Assembly (NCBI GenBank): GCA_910589665.1
Contig: CAJUTR010000006.1
Span: 1-64,000, forward strand
DNA: 64,000 bases
Reading direction: 5' to 3'
From: an uncultured Eubacterium sp.
Lineage (GTDB): Bacteria > Bacillota > Clostridia > Lachnospirales > Lachnospiraceae
Every line of letters starts with the position of its first letter. Within the stretch, counting starts at the first letter, position 1. Positions 26,332-36,500 of the stretch are shown here, piece by piece. Under the pieces are notes generated by a model. That model searched no databases and was not told the origin of the DNA. It saw only the letters and a list, made by a program, of their open reading frames with translations. The position numbers and the translations under genes were made by a program.

Positions 26332-27699
26332 TTATTTCGCCCGCGCGGCCTGGAGCATGATCGCGCACTCCACACGCTTCCGCTGCAACTCACACCCGAT
26401 CTCGTACGGCTTGTTCACATCGTGGTGCATATGGTACGCATTTGCCGCGCAGCCGCCGCTGCAGTAAAATTTAGCAAAACAATTCCGGCACTCCTCTTTT
26501 GCGTATACGTTGCACAATTTAAACTGATCGCAAAGATCTTCCCTCACAATGCCGTCTTCCACATTGCCGAGAAGGAACTCCTCATTTCCTACGAACTGAT
26601 GGCACGGGTACAGGTCGCCCTGTGGCGTCACCGCTAGATACTCTGTCCCCGATCCACACCCGGAAAGACGCTTGTACACGCATGGCCCTCCGGTCAGGTC
26701 GATCATATAGTGGAAAAACACAAATCCCCTGCCCTCTTTTTCTCGTTTCAGCATTTCTTTTGCCAGCCGGTCGTATCCGTCACAAATAACCGGGATATCT
26801 TCTTCCCGGATCGCATATGGTTCTTCCGGCCCCGCCACGACAGGCTCTACCGAAATCTGCTCGAACCCCTCGTCGGCCAAATGCAGGACATCTTCCACAA
26901 AATCTAAGTTTTCGCGGGTAAATGTCCCGCGCACATAGTAGCGTTTCTGCTCCCGCCTTCTGGCAACTTCCTTACATTTTCCTAAAATCCGATCGTAACT
27001 GCCCGAGCCGTCTTTGGCCGGACGCATACGGTCGTGCACTTCTTTGCGGCCGTCGATGCTCAGCACGATATTATCCATTTCCCGGTCGGCAAAATCCATG
27101 ATCTCCTCATCCAAAAGAACACCGTTCGTCGTAAGCGTAAAACGAAAATGCTTGTCATACTTTTTCTCCAGTTCCCTTCCGTACGCTACGAGCTGCTTTA
27201 CGACATCAAAATTCAGGAGCGGCTCCCCGCCAAAAAAATCCACTTCCAGATTTTTCCGGCCGCCTGAGTTCTCCACGAGAAAATCAAGCGCTTTTTTCCC
27301 TACCTCTAAACTCATGAGCGCGCGGTCACCGTGATATTCGCCTTCTCCGGCAAAACAATAGCGGCATGAAAGATTGCAGGCATGAGCGATATGAAGGCAG
27401 AGCGCCTTAACGACCGTACTGCGCTTTTTAAAATCGATCACACCCTCTTTGTAGGTATCTTCCGTAAACAGCGTTCCCTCGGCTTTCAACTCCTCAATAT
27501 CCTGATACAATTCCTCGAGTTCCACTTCGGTCACATTCTCATCCTTGTATTTCTCGCAAATATATTCCGTAATTTCTGATTTCTCTTTCTGTTCGTACAA
27601 TCCAATGACATCATATGCCACGTCGTCTACCACATGGATCGATCCGCTGTTTACATCTAAAACTATATTATAACCATTATTTTTATATTGATGAACCAT
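26332..27699 (-). CDS. scfB: SCIFF peptide radical SAM maturase
   Basis: Radical SAM/SPASM enzyme of 455 residues that installs thioether bonds in the SCIFF peptide. It starts MVHQYKNNGYNIV, supported by AGAGGAAAAG just upstream; the longer frame is unlikely. An N-terminal peptide-binding RRE-like domain (about residues 1-95) precedes the radical SAM core with CNLSCRYC (about residues 107-114) and FFGGEPLLN. The C-terminal SPASM domain has Cys clusters for auxiliary Fe-S centres (CGSG, CHQF, CNVYAKEECRNCFAKFYCSGGC). It lies downstream of its peptide gene, separated by about 120 bases. Confidence 0.95.
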   Translation of the reverse strand: MVHQYKNNGYNIVLDVNSGSIHVVDDVAYDVIGLYEQKEKSEITEYICEKYKDENVTEVELEELYQDIEELKAEGTLFTEDTYKEGVIDFKKRSTVVKALCLHIAHACNLSCRYCFAGEGEYHGDRALMSLEVGKKALDFLVENSGGRKNLEVDFFGGEPLLNFDVVKQLVAYGRELEKKYDKHFRFTLTTNGVLLDEEIMDFADREMDNIVLSIDGRKEVHDRMRPAKDGSGSYDRILGKCKEVARRREQKRYYVRGTFTRENLDFVEDVLHLADEGFEQISVEPVVAGPEEPYAIREEDIPVICDGYDRLAKEMLKREKEGRGFVFFHYMIDLTGGPCVYKRLSGCGSGTEYLAVTPQGDLYPCHQFVGNEEFLLGNVEDGIVREDLCDQFKLCNVYAKEECRNCFAKFYCSGGCAANAYHMHHDVNKPYEIGCELQRKRVECAIMLQAARAK

Positions 27700-27821
27700 T
27701 CTTTTCCTCTTTCCCCCCAGGTGCGTTCCTTTCAAACCGGTCCGGGCTCTGCACCTTAAGAAAGGACTACGCCCAACCAAACGATCAGGCAAGCCCTCCG
27801 CATCGAACATACCTATGTAAC

Positions 27822-27962
27822 TTACTTGTTCTCACAACTCTGGTTTCCCACCGTGCAGGATGTCTTGCACGCAGACTGGCACGATGTCTGGCACTCGCCG
27901 CATCCGCCTTTTTTTACCGTATCCTTTAAATTCTTCGTGGTAAGTGTCTGTATCCGTTTCAT
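27822..27962 (-). CDS. scfA: SCIFF ranthipeptide precursor
   Basis: Peptide of 46 residues starting MKRIQTLTTKNLKDTV, with AAAGGAAG upstream; the longer in-frame extension is not needed. Six Cys lie at residues 21, 24, 28, 32, 36 and 43, the six-cysteines-in-forty-five pattern. Cys32 and Thr37 match the positions joined by a thioether in the studied Tte1186a peptide. The conserved leader (about residues 1-18) is bound by the maturase encoded next. The family is nearly universal in Clostridia; its biological role is debated, with a proposed quorum-sensing or metabolic function. Confidence 0.95.
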   Translation of the reverse strand: MKRIQTLTTKNLKDTVKKGGCGECQTSCQSACKTSCTVGNQSCENK

Positions 27963-27996
27963 CACTATTCTTCCTTTCTGATTCGTAATGTTTTTA

Positions 27997-28025
27997 GTAT
28001 AACATAAGAAATATCTTTTTTCAAC
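27997..28025 (-). promoter_or_regulatory. Strong promoter of the SCIFF gene
   Basis: On the minus strand TTGAAA (28020-28025) and TATACT (27997-28002) have exactly 17 bases between them and lie about 35 bases before the peptide start. Confidence 0.85.
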
Positions 28026-28225
28026 CTCTAACAAAAATTAAGCAGAAAATGATACTTTAACCTAATTCCCCCGTCACTTCTTATATTTTTTATTTTTTTC
28101 CATAAAATCGATTCCTTTTTACGATACATCATCTGACTTTGGAAAATATCCAGCTCCGGTTTCTTCGTATATAATCTGGCGGCCTATGTAAAGGGCAGAT
28201 CTCCCCGCTAAAACAAAAAGTGAAC

Positions 28226-28600
28226 TCACTTTATCCCAGACCGTATCATACCACCCAGCATCCCTGAAAATACACAGATCAGAAACGCCGTCAGCATTCC
28301 CGGCATCTGTGCCGCGATGCTCTGATTCCAAACCGCGCTGACCAGATAGACGACAGCAAAATACACCACGCCTAAGAGGGCTCCCCCCAGATACTTTTTC
28401 TGCGCCAGGCATCCGCTGAAGATAAATCCACCGATCAGGCACGAAAGAACATACGACGCCAGGATCCCGCTATTGGCTCCCGACATAGAAACTTTGCACT
28501 TATACATGATAAAAGAAAGCAGAAGCAGCATAACTGCGGTCAGAAGATATGACACCGTAATACTCTGTACCATTTTGACCGCCTTTCCCTTATTCCCCAT
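28226..28600 (-). CDS. TIGR04086 family membrane protein
   Basis: Protein of 124 residues with four membrane helices (about residues 13-32, 45-62, 68-90 and 98-120), matching the TIGR04086 family of Clostridia, which is repeatedly found beside the SCIFF genes and yajC. Here it sits 260 bases upstream of the SCIFF gene on the same strand, but the peptide has its own promoter. Function is unknown. No yajC is in the window. Confidence 0.8.
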   Translation of the reverse strand: MGNKGKAVKMVQSITVSYLLTAVMLLLLSFIMYKCKVSMSGANSGILASYVLSCLIGGFIFSGCLAQKKYLGGALLGVVYFAVVYLVSAVWNQSIAAQMPGMLTAFLICVFSGMLGGMIRSGIK

Positions 28601-28734
28601 ATTTCATCATCTCCCATTTAGATTATATATATTTTATATTATTTTTACTATATGACCTATACAATTCTTTTATTCCTGTGCTATAATAAGTGCGTTGGAA
28701 TCAAAGTAAAATTATGTGAATGGAGAAACAAAAT

Positions 28735-29607
28735 ATGAGGTATATTGATTTACATGTACATTCGAACTGTTCCGACGGAACTTTTACTCCCGAAGATCTC
28801 GTGATCAGAGGAATCCAGAACGATCTTGTCGCGTTCGCCCTCACCGACCACGACACAGTCGAAGGCGTGGAACGCGCCATACAGAAAGCAAGCGAATTGG
28901 AAAATCATATCCAGGTCATCCCTGGCGTCGAACTGTCCTGCCAATATGAGGTAGAGGCAAGCCCTGGGGTGCGCACTGGGCGAAACGTCGAGATCCATAT
29001 TTTAGGATACCAGATCGACCACCACGATCCTGTCCTCGTTTCCACATTGGAACAAGTGGCACAAGAGCGCGACAACCGCAATAAAAAAATGTGTGAGAAC
29101 CTCCATAACGCCGGATATCCGATCAGTTATGAAGAACTCACAGAAAAATTTGGTAATCTGATCATTACCAGGGCACATTTTGCCAAGCTATTACTTGAAA
29201 ACGGCGGCGTTCCGTCGATGGATGCCGCATTTCGGACATGTCTGGCGATCGACAGTCCGTATTTTGTGAACCGGGAATATCTGACGCCGGAAGGCGCCAT
29301 TGAACTCATACAAAATGCCGGCGGCATCCCCGTACTCGCCCACCCGCTTTTGTACAAGCTCTCGGTCAGCGAAATCCGCGCGATGCTGCGCACGCTGAAA
29401 GGGTACGGCATCCGCGGGATTGAGGCACTGTATTCGCGCAACCACGGCACGGACGAGGCATTTGTCCGAAAACTTGCCAGCGAATATGAATTGTTTATTA
29501 CCGGCGGCTCCGATTTTCACGGAGACAATAAACCGGATATCGAGATGGGCACCGGGACTGGCAATCTGCGCATTCCCGTGATGCTGTTGGAAAATCTAAA
29601 AAAGTGA
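28735..29607 (+). CDS. PHP-domain phosphoesterase (RNase AM/YciV-like)
   Basis: Protein of 290 residues starting MRYIDLHVHSNCSDGTF; GGAG nine bases upstream favours 28735 over an ATG 15 bases earlier. PHP metal-site motifs are complete: DLHVHSNCSDG, ALTDHDTVEG (about residue 40), IPGVELSC (about residue 67), ILAHP-type VLAHPLLY and the final GGSDFHG (about residue 263). Characterised relatives hydrolyse 3',5'-nucleoside bisphosphates or trim RNA 5' ends. It converges with thiE, one base apart. Confidence 0.88.
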   Translation: MRYIDLHVHSNCSDGTFTPEDLVIRGIQNDLVAFALTDHDTVEGVERAIQKASELENHIQVIPGVELSCQYEVEASPGVRTGRNVEIHILGYQIDHHDPVLVSTLEQVAQERDNRNKKMCENLHNAGYPISYEELTEKFGNLIITRAHFAKLLLENGGVPSMDAAFRTCLAIDSPYFVNREYLTPEGAIELIQNAGGIPVLAHPLLYKLSVSEIRAMLRTLKGYGIRGIEALYSRNHGTDEAFVRKLASEYELFITGGSDFHGDNKPDIEMGTGTGNLRIPVMLLENLKK

Positions 29608-29608
29608 T

Positions 29609-30247
29609 TTATGGCAGCCGGAGTTTTTGCATCTGACAAAGCATCTCTTCGGCTGCTTCCGTTATGTTTTTGGCGCCGAGAACGGCAGATACGACGGCGA
29701 CACCATCCACTCCCGTCCCCGCCAGACGAGGCATAAGTTCCGGTTTGACGCCCCCGATCGCGACGATCGGGATTTTCACCGTTTTTCTTATCTTAACAAG
29801 TTCCTCGTAAGAAACGTGGTGGGTATCTGCTTTTGTTGACGTACCGAACACATCACCGACCCCGATATAATCAGCGCCGTCTTTTTGCGCCCGCAGGGCA
29901 AGTTCTGCATTGTAAGCGGATACTCCGATGATCTTGTGCTTTCCCAGCATTTCCCGCGCCACGCCAGACGGAATATCTTTTTGTCCCAAATGAACGCCAT
30001 CTGCATCGACCGCCACCGCGATATCGATCCTGTCATTGATGATAAGCGGGATCTCGTACGCGTCCGTCACCTCTTTCACGCTGCGGGCGATCCGGAGAAA
30101 CTCCTTTCCCAGACAATTTTTTTCTCGCAGCTGCACGATCGTCACACCGCCTTTGATCGCCAGTTCCACCCCCTCTTCAATCGTATCCGAGGTCATCAGC
30201 TCCCGGTCGGTACAAAGATAAAGGGAATAATCTACTCTTGGTTTCAT
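29609..30247 (-). CDS. thiE: Thiamine-phosphate synthase
   Basis: TIM-barrel enzyme of 212 residues that couples the pyrimidine diphosphate and thiazole phosphate to make thiamine phosphate. The start at 30247 has GGAGG nine bases upstream. Motifs include TIVQLREKN (about residues 34-42), VDADGVHLGQKD (about residues 74-85), the GADYIGVGDVFGTSTK phosphate loop and IPIVAIGGV. No other thiamine gene and no TPP riboswitch are adjacent; it begins 24 bases after the coiled-coil membrane protein gene and may be the last gene of that operon. Confidence 0.92.
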   Translation of the reverse strand: MKPRVDYSLYLCTDRELMTSDTIEEGVELAIKGGVTIVQLREKNCLGKEFLRIARSVKEVTDAYEIPLIINDRIDIAVAVDADGVHLGQKDIPSGVAREMLGKHKIIGVSAYNAELALRAQKDGADYIGVGDVFGTSTKADTHHVSYEELVKIRKTVKIPIVAIGGVKPELMPRLAGTGVDGVAVVSAVLGAKNITEAAEEMLCQMQKLRLP

Positions 30248-30271
30248 CACTTCCTCCATTTCTGTTCAATG

Positions 30272-31483
30272 CTATGAATGCTGCAGCATTTCCTCGATCT
30301 CCTGCGCGTACTCCGGACTCTTTTTCTGAATACGCTCCAGCTCCCCTAGAAAATCCTGCATGATCCCGTTATTATAGTCGATCTGCTCGCGCAGTTTCTG
30401 CCGCCGTTCATTCAGACTGTGTCTGACTTCTACCATTTCTTTCGGCTCTACGATCGCATTTGCCTGATGGAGCCAGATGCTCTTATCCTTAACTCCGAGC
30501 GCTTCTAGTTCCTGCAAGAGGATTTCATTCTTTTCATTGAGAAGAAAAGCATCCTCCCTCTGTTTCGCCCACTCCCGCTTCGCTTTGCGGTACTGGTCGT
30601 ACACAAATTCGAGTTCCGTCGCATTCCTAACTTTATACTTACTGCACAAATAATCAATCGTCCTCGTATTGTTTACATATTTGATCTTTGTGCGGTTGGC
30701 AAGCGCGATCGCCCGGTTGCATTTGCGCTCGGTAATGACCATATCTGTGCGGTTCTTTCTCGACTCCAGCACGATGACGAGGAGAACGACAAAGGCAAAC
30801 GCCGCTGTCGCCACAAATGGCACCTGGATATCTACCTGAAAGACAAACCAGATCGTCAGGATGAGGATGCCGAACATCGCAAGCATCCCTCCCAGGACCT
30901 TGCTGACAAGACGGAGCGTCCCCTGCCGCCGGATAATATCCCGTTTCTCGCTCAGCAGGACCCTCTTTTCACTGTCAAGCTGGCGCATATCATGTTTCAC
31001 CTTGATTTGATAATCTTCGTATCCTTTGAGGTTCGAAACATCTTTTGCCACTTTAGGCTCAAAATGATCCATTGCAGCCTTTTGAGCATCGTTGAATTTA
31101 TATTTGCGATGTTTCAGGCTTTCCCGTTCCCTCGTCAGCTCCACGATCGCCTTAGCTGCCTCCAAAAGCTCATTCTTTTCCTCGGGCTGCGCCTGATCGA
31201 TGAGCTGTATGTCCTTCAGATACGAAGTCACCTGCCCATACTCTGTCTTGATGTCGCCACACTGCCTCTTCGCCTCCCGGATCCCTTCGTAAAGCCTTTG
31301 GATATAATCCAAACGAAGCATTTTATTATTCAGGTCTACACTGATCTTTTCCAGATCGACCTTTTCTTTTGATAGATCAACCGTCCCGTCCGCATCCGCG
31401 TATTCCCGCTCACAGTCCGCATTTACGTCCGCTGGGACATCATGCTCTTTTTTTCTTCTCTTCCCAAATAACTGAAACTTCAT
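30272..31483 (-). CDS. Coiled-coil protein with a central two-helix membrane hairpin, unknown
   Basis: No known family recognised. The 403-residue protein has a highly charged N-terminal half predicted to be long alpha helices/coiled coil (about residues 40-190). Two closely spaced membrane helices follow (about residues 196-218 and 222-243), then a second charged coiled coil (about residues 250-400). Both ends should lie in the cytoplasm, giving a hairpin-anchored scaffold. Its ATG overlaps the stop of the TPR-like gene (ATGA), so translation is coupled. I infer a membrane tether for the gene cluster. Confidence 0.7.
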   Translation of the reverse strand: MKFQLFGKRRKKEHDVPADVNADCEREYADADGTVDLSKEKVDLEKISVDLNNKMLRLDYIQRLYEGIREAKRQCGDIKTEYGQVTSYLKDIQLIDQAQPEEKNELLEAAKAIVELTRERESLKHRKYKFNDAQKAAMDHFEPKVAKDVSNLKGYEDYQIKVKHDMRQLDSEKRVLLSEKRDIIRRQGTLRLVSKVLGGMLAMFGILILTIWFVFQVDIQVPFVATAAFAFVVLLVIVLESRKNRTDMVITERKCNRAIALANRTKIKYVNNTRTIDYLCSKYKVRNATELEFVYDQYRKAKREWAKQREDAFLLNEKNEILLQELEALGVKDKSIWLHQANAIVEPKEMVEVRHSLNERRQKLREQIDYNNGIMQDFLGELERIQKKSPEYAQEIEEMLQHS

Positions 31484-32277
31484 TTTTCCTCCAATCGCGC
31501 ACTCTCGTCCGTTTCCAGATCGGATGCCCGCAGTTCTTTTTTACATGTATCGATAAACGCAAAATCCTCTTCCACAAGCCGGCACATTTCTTTTGCATTT
31601 ATATAATCCTGTCTTAATTTTTCTTTCTGTTCCAGACTCTTTCCAAACGCCTCGCATTCTTTCTCAAACAGATCCTCCTTCTCATCGATCAAAAGCGTAT
31701 ACAAATACTGATCCAGCGACTCTTCCCGATGGTTCCTCGCATAGGCTTCCTGGAACCCCCTTGCCGCCTCCTGAAACGAGGAGACATAAAATTGCGCGAT
31801 CGCCTGATTGTGGAGCAGATTTCCATACTCCTCCGCCGTGAACTGGCCCGCCAGCTCCCCGCAGAAGATCTTCTTGTATTCCTGCAGGCTCTTTCCGTAT
31901 TTTCCGGCATCCAGGTATGCGTCTGCGTGGATCTTGCCTTTCTGGTGCGGCGGCAGATGCGAAATCTTCCCCATGACCTCCACCAGCGCCCTCACCTCTT
32001 CCTCCCTGTAATAATCACAGGAACACAGCAGGGTCACGACGAGGTCTTTCACATCGTGGTGGCGCTGGATCAACCCCTTCATCTTTTCTGCCAGCGACTC
32101 ACAGTGGACCTGCTCCGAGAGCCAGACGGTGAGACGCTCATCAAAAAACTGTTCGGTCACGTTGTATATATTGTTATAAATATAATAACACAATTCCTCC
32201 AGAGAATACACCGGCACCTCGGAAACCGGGATGACATACGGCACCTTTGCCAGATCCCCTTTGCATACGATAAACAT
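31480..32277 (-). CDS. TPR-like helical protein, unknown
   Basis: Soluble protein of 265 residues, starting at MFIVCKGDL with AAAGGAA upstream. It is helical throughout. About residues 110-215 read as degenerate tetratricopeptide units (AYLDAGKYGKSLQEYKKIF, LLHNQAIAQFYVSSFQEAARGFQEAY). The N-terminus, with YSLEELCYYIYNNIYNV, looks like a conserved domain. It sits 13 bases after the Hsp70-like gene and overlaps the next by four bases, so it is part of the five-gene module. A binding or adaptor role is inferred. Confidence 0.65.
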   Translation of the reverse strand: MFIVCKGDLAKVPYVIPVSEVPVYSLEELCYYIYNNIYNVTEQFFDERLTVWLSEQVHCESLAEKMKGLIQRHHDVKDLVVTLLCSCDYYREEEVRALVEVMGKISHLPPHQKGKIHADAYLDAGKYGKSLQEYKKIFCGELAGQFTAEEYGNLLHNQAIAQFYVSSFQEAARGFQEAYARNHREESLDQYLYTLLIDEKEDLFEKECEAFGKSLEQKEKLRQDYINAKEMCRLVEEDFAFIDTCKKELRASDLETDESARLEEK

Positions 32278-32290
32278 AGCGCGTTCCTTT

Positions 32291-33505
32291 CTATAACATG
32301 ATCGTCTCTTCCCAGATCCGGTAAGAGGATGGAAACATCTCCCCAAACCCCTTGTCCCGAACCGTAATGATACACCGGTCTGCACCGGCAAAACGGATCC
32401 GCATACTGATCCTCGCCTTCCGGTCTGTCCGGCCCCAGATACCTTCCATCGGGATAAAATGAACTGTCTTTTCCCTTGTAACGGCGTTTTTTATATGAAG
32501 TTCCAGTTCATGATCGCCATCGGGGATCAGATCCAGCTCCTTATCGATCTGATACCAGGGAATTCCCGCTTTTACCAAAAGGATATCCTGTTCCTTCGCA
32601 TCCGTATACACCTGGATCGAAATGTAAGAACAAACCATATCTTCACCTAGATATACAAACGGATCGATCTTATTTTCCCCACCAGCCTCCCCAGCCATAT
32701 AACACGCCCCGCACACATAAAGATTGTCGCCCTGAAACAAATGCCTCCCGATACAGAGCCGCTTCATCACATCATCGGCAAAACCATCCGCAAAACCTGC
32801 TCCAGTCATATACAGGCTCGTGATGATCTGCCCGTGGATCGCCCCCTGCACCATCCCCTCAAAAATGGAAGCCTTCTCTTCCTCACTGTGTTCCTCTCCG
32901 CTAAGGAGTTCCGCGTAATCACGATAATCCTTCTCGAACACTCTGACAAGCATCGGCTTTCTGGAGCGGTCGGTCTGCATTTGGAAATAGACAAGCCTGT
33001 CCTTCTGAAACTCGAACATGCCGACCTGGTTCACCCACAATTCCTTTTTCTGACTCATGACATAATAAACATAGCTCTGCCTGCGGTCGACGACGAGCGC
33101 ACGGTCTTTGTCGATCCCCAGCTTTTCCAGCGCCTGAAATACTGCGGAGATAAACCGGTAATCGTCATACTCCGCCGTCACGACAAGCTTTTTGATCGAT
33201 TCCCGGGGGTATGTTTTCTTTGTCATTGACAGCGTCTTGCGAAAAAAGGCCGCCAGTATATTGACCGGATCCGATTCCCTGCCTTCGATACTAACTGGCT
33301 CCTGTGCGGCAATCTTTGCGAGAAATCCCCTGACTATCTGTTCCGAACCGGGCACGGCTACAGCCGTTTCTATATACGGCGTCTCTCCTCCGTCTCCCTC
33401 TTTCACGGTCAGAACTTCCGGCCCGTCCTGCGACGGGCCCCATACGGCAATCTGCGTCACAGCGTCACGTAGATCCACCCCCACATATAGCTTACGCTCG
33501 CTCAT
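32291..33505 (-). CDS. DUF5716-like protein, putative Hsp70/actin-fold ATPase
   Basis: Protein of 404 residues starting MSERKLYVGVDLRDAV. AAAGG lies before this ATG, while a GTG nine bases upstream coincides with the stop of the previous gene. The name follows my memory of a Lachnospiraceae family (DUF5716). The sequence suggests an Hsp70-like fold: a phosphate-loop-like YVGVDLRDAVTQIAVW at the N-terminus, a LYMTGAGFADGFADDVMKRL adenosine-loop-like segment (about residues 225-245), and a C-terminal beta domain ending in ITVRDKGFGEMF, which recalls the Hsp70 substrate-binding NVSAKDKGTG strand. The nucleotide motifs are weakened, so ATP binding is unproven. Confidence 0.6.
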   Translation of the reverse strand: MSERKLYVGVDLRDAVTQIAVWGPSQDGPEVLTVKEGDGGETPYIETAVAVPGSEQIVRGFLAKIAAQEPVSIEGRESDPVNILAAFFRKTLSMTKKTYPRESIKKLVVTAEYDDYRFISAVFQALEKLGIDKDRALVVDRRQSYVYYVMSQKKELWVNQVGMFEFQKDRLVYFQMQTDRSRKPMLVRVFEKDYRDYAELLSGEEHSEEEKASIFEGMVQGAIHGQIITSLYMTGAGFADGFADDVMKRLCIGRHLFQGDNLYVCGACYMAGEAGGENKIDPFVYLGEDMVCSYISIQVYTDAKEQDILLVKAGIPWYQIDKELDLIPDGDHELELHIKNAVTREKTVHFIPMEGIWGRTDRKARISMRIRFAGADRCIITVRDKGFGEMFPSSYRIWEETIML

Positions 33506-33510
33506 AAAAA

Positions 33511-36500
33511 TCACCTTTCCTCTTCGATCGGTTTCAGCAGCACCTCGGCGATCTGATGCCTGGACTTATACTGTGCCACAAGCCGGTTAAATTCCTGTCT
33601 GTCGTCTCGCTCTTTTGCCCCGATCATCCGATCCACGAATTCATAAAAGGCCGGATTCGCCTTCTTTGTTTTCTTCTCCCGCTCCAGAACGCCCTCAAAG
33701 GCTGGCAGCGCTGCATTCCCCGTGTACACGCGGTACGGAATGCGCTCTCCCCGGAATAAAAGCATTTCATAAATATATATATCCGTAAATACCTCTCTCA
33801 TCGGATGAACACTTGTTTGCCCGCCTTCGTCCAGTTCGATCCGCACTTCTCCCGGATGTGAACAGTAACACGTAACGATCTTTGTATTTTCAATCTCAAA
33901 CGGCACCTCAAGTTTTCCGGCAAATCCTTTCATAAAATCCAGAACCTGTCCCTTGGAAACGCACTGTGACAAATGGTAACCAATGTATTCCCGCTCCGCC
34001 TCCGTATATGCCTCTTGATCCGAATAATATTTTAACATAGCGAGCATCATCGTATGGTTATCCTCGGAAAGCCCTTCTTTCTGTATGATTTTTTTCACAC
34101 CATCGGATAGACCGCATGTTCCAACCAGATATTGATAAGACCAGTACAATAAAAATGCTTTCGCCAGCATGCGGTTTGCCCCGTACACGTAATAATCCAC
34201 AAATATATCGGCGTATTTATCCGGATTATCGGAAATAAATAACGCCTGCCCGAGCAGTCTTTCCGTTGCCCCGTCACCCGTTACCGCCTGCCGTTTCACC
34301 GCATCCCGGTAAATATTCCACAAATGCTCCGTCCTGCCCATATAATAGTCAGCAAGGTACGATAACGTCTTCGCGTTGCTCACGCCGTTCCGGTAGAGGA
34401 AGTCACACAGCCTCATATAATAGGTCTCAAATTTGCCATTATTCTCTTCCAGCTTCCATGTGATCAGAAGCAGGATCAGCTTTTTACTTGCATGTGTCAA
34501 TCGGTACTTGCGAAGCACCTCTAACGCCTCATCGTTCATCCGGTGCTGGATCATCGTCTGAAGGATCCCGATCCGTTTTTCATCGTTTACGTAGTCGAAC
34601 GGAATGTTGCGGATGACCTCTTCCAACAGGGCATCCTCCCCGATGGAACGGTAATACTCATACAGAACAAGCAGCGCCAGACAGCGGTACTCTTCCCCGG
34701 GAATGTCGTTCCGTATCATGGAATGGACAAGGATAGCATCCTTCGCACTTGTTTCCTTTTTCGCCAACGCCTCCGAAAACAGATGCAGCAGGAGCACCGG
34801 GTGGTCTGAGCCGTTTTCATAACATGTCCCAGCGAGATGATCCAAATGCAGGATCTTCTCCAACTCGTACGGAATCGTTCCTGTATGGTAAAATCCGCGC
34901 TTATCTTCAAAATACAGCTTCACGTTCGGCGTTCCCACACTGATCCACGCCTCTCCGTTGACAAGGTTATACTTCATCGCCCCGCCGCCCTCGTCATGCA
35001 CGACGACGACGCGTTCCATATTCCGGTTGCTGCATGTCACATGGTGGGCAAAGAGAATATACGGCAGATCCAGCGCTGCCTCTCCCTTGATCTCCTCCCT
35101 CGTCAGGCACGCCTCATACAGCGCAGCGAGTTCGGCGCTGATCCGCCGGCTGTGCAGATGGCTAAGCGCAAATTCGCGGATCATACTCTCATAAGCCTGA
35201 AAATACTGGGGATGCTCGTCCCGATTTCTCACGATACTAGCGTAAAAACACGTCTTAACCGGATCTCTCAGATGGTTTTCATATTTGAAATAAGAAATAA
35301 CGGTCGCAAGCGCCTGATCCATATCTTCCTTTTTCATCGAATACATGTAATACTCAAACAGATCGGTAATACGAAGCGACTGCTCAACCCCAAGCTGAAA
35401 CCACTTAAAATATCTAGGGCCCTGTTTTTCCGAGCGAATCAAAAGCGAGCAGATACTCTGGAGCGTATCCCTGTTCCCAAACATATCGTAGCATCGTGTC
35501 AGTAGCTGGAACAGCGCAGGCGTACACCGTTTCTTTCTCGATGCCAGAAAGGAAAGAGCGATCACGAGATCCCCTGTCATTAAATCATGTTTTAACGCAA
35601 ACCGTAACGCACCGGTCGTTCGAGCGTCCAGCCTTTTCAAGAGATCCGGTTCCTGCTGGATCAGCATGACGCGGTACAAATGTAGATAAGGGCTCCAGTA
35701 CCCTTCTTCCCACAGAGCATCCAACTCCTCCATAAATCCGACCGCGTCCCCCTCAAAATATCCCAGCCGCTCGAGAATCACCAAAAGACGCCAGTGCCGA
35801 TATCCGTTGACATAAAAATATTTTAGTTTCGTTATGAGTTCCGCCTTTTCCTCCTCTGAACACCCCATTTTTACTTTTAGAAACAAAAACAGTAAATACC
35901 GATATACCTGTTCTGCACTCTCCCCGGCGCGCGGTTCTGTCAGTCCGGCTACCGCCGTGCGGAACAGATTCATTCCCACCTCATTTTTCGTCATATAACT
36001 CATATATCCCTCGTAAACCATCCCGTCCCCGCCGCACAGTTCCAAGATCCGTTCTTTCTCCTTCACGAGCAGGGCAAGCCATGATTCCCGGTAACTGCTG
36101 TTTAGCATATACCGGATATGCCCTTGCACGAGGGAATCGGTCAGCCTTTTTCGCGCCAGCCGCTTTTTCCGCTGCGGCGCCCCTGTTTCGCCATGAACGC
36201 GTACCGCCACTTCAAGCCGCTGATAAACGGATTCCAACACGATCCGGCAGCGATGGCGACCAGGCTGTACGCCAGCAGCATGGATACAGAACGAAATGGA
36301 TGCCTGATTTCCTGAAAAATCCCTGCCATGCAGATGTTCTTTGTTCAGGGATAAAAAGGATGCGTCTGACTCCAGCCGGATCCCCACCATCCCCCAGCCA
36401 TCCTTTACGACCAGGATCTCGCCGCGCACATCCTCCTCCCCAACACGGCACACGACCTGTTTCTTATTTACCATAAACTGCACAGGTTTTTTATCCCCAT

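Noticed and set aside
30247..30272. TPP riboswitch before thiE
   Set aside because: Only 24 bases separate thiE from the upstream gene, and no THI-box sequence is visible there.
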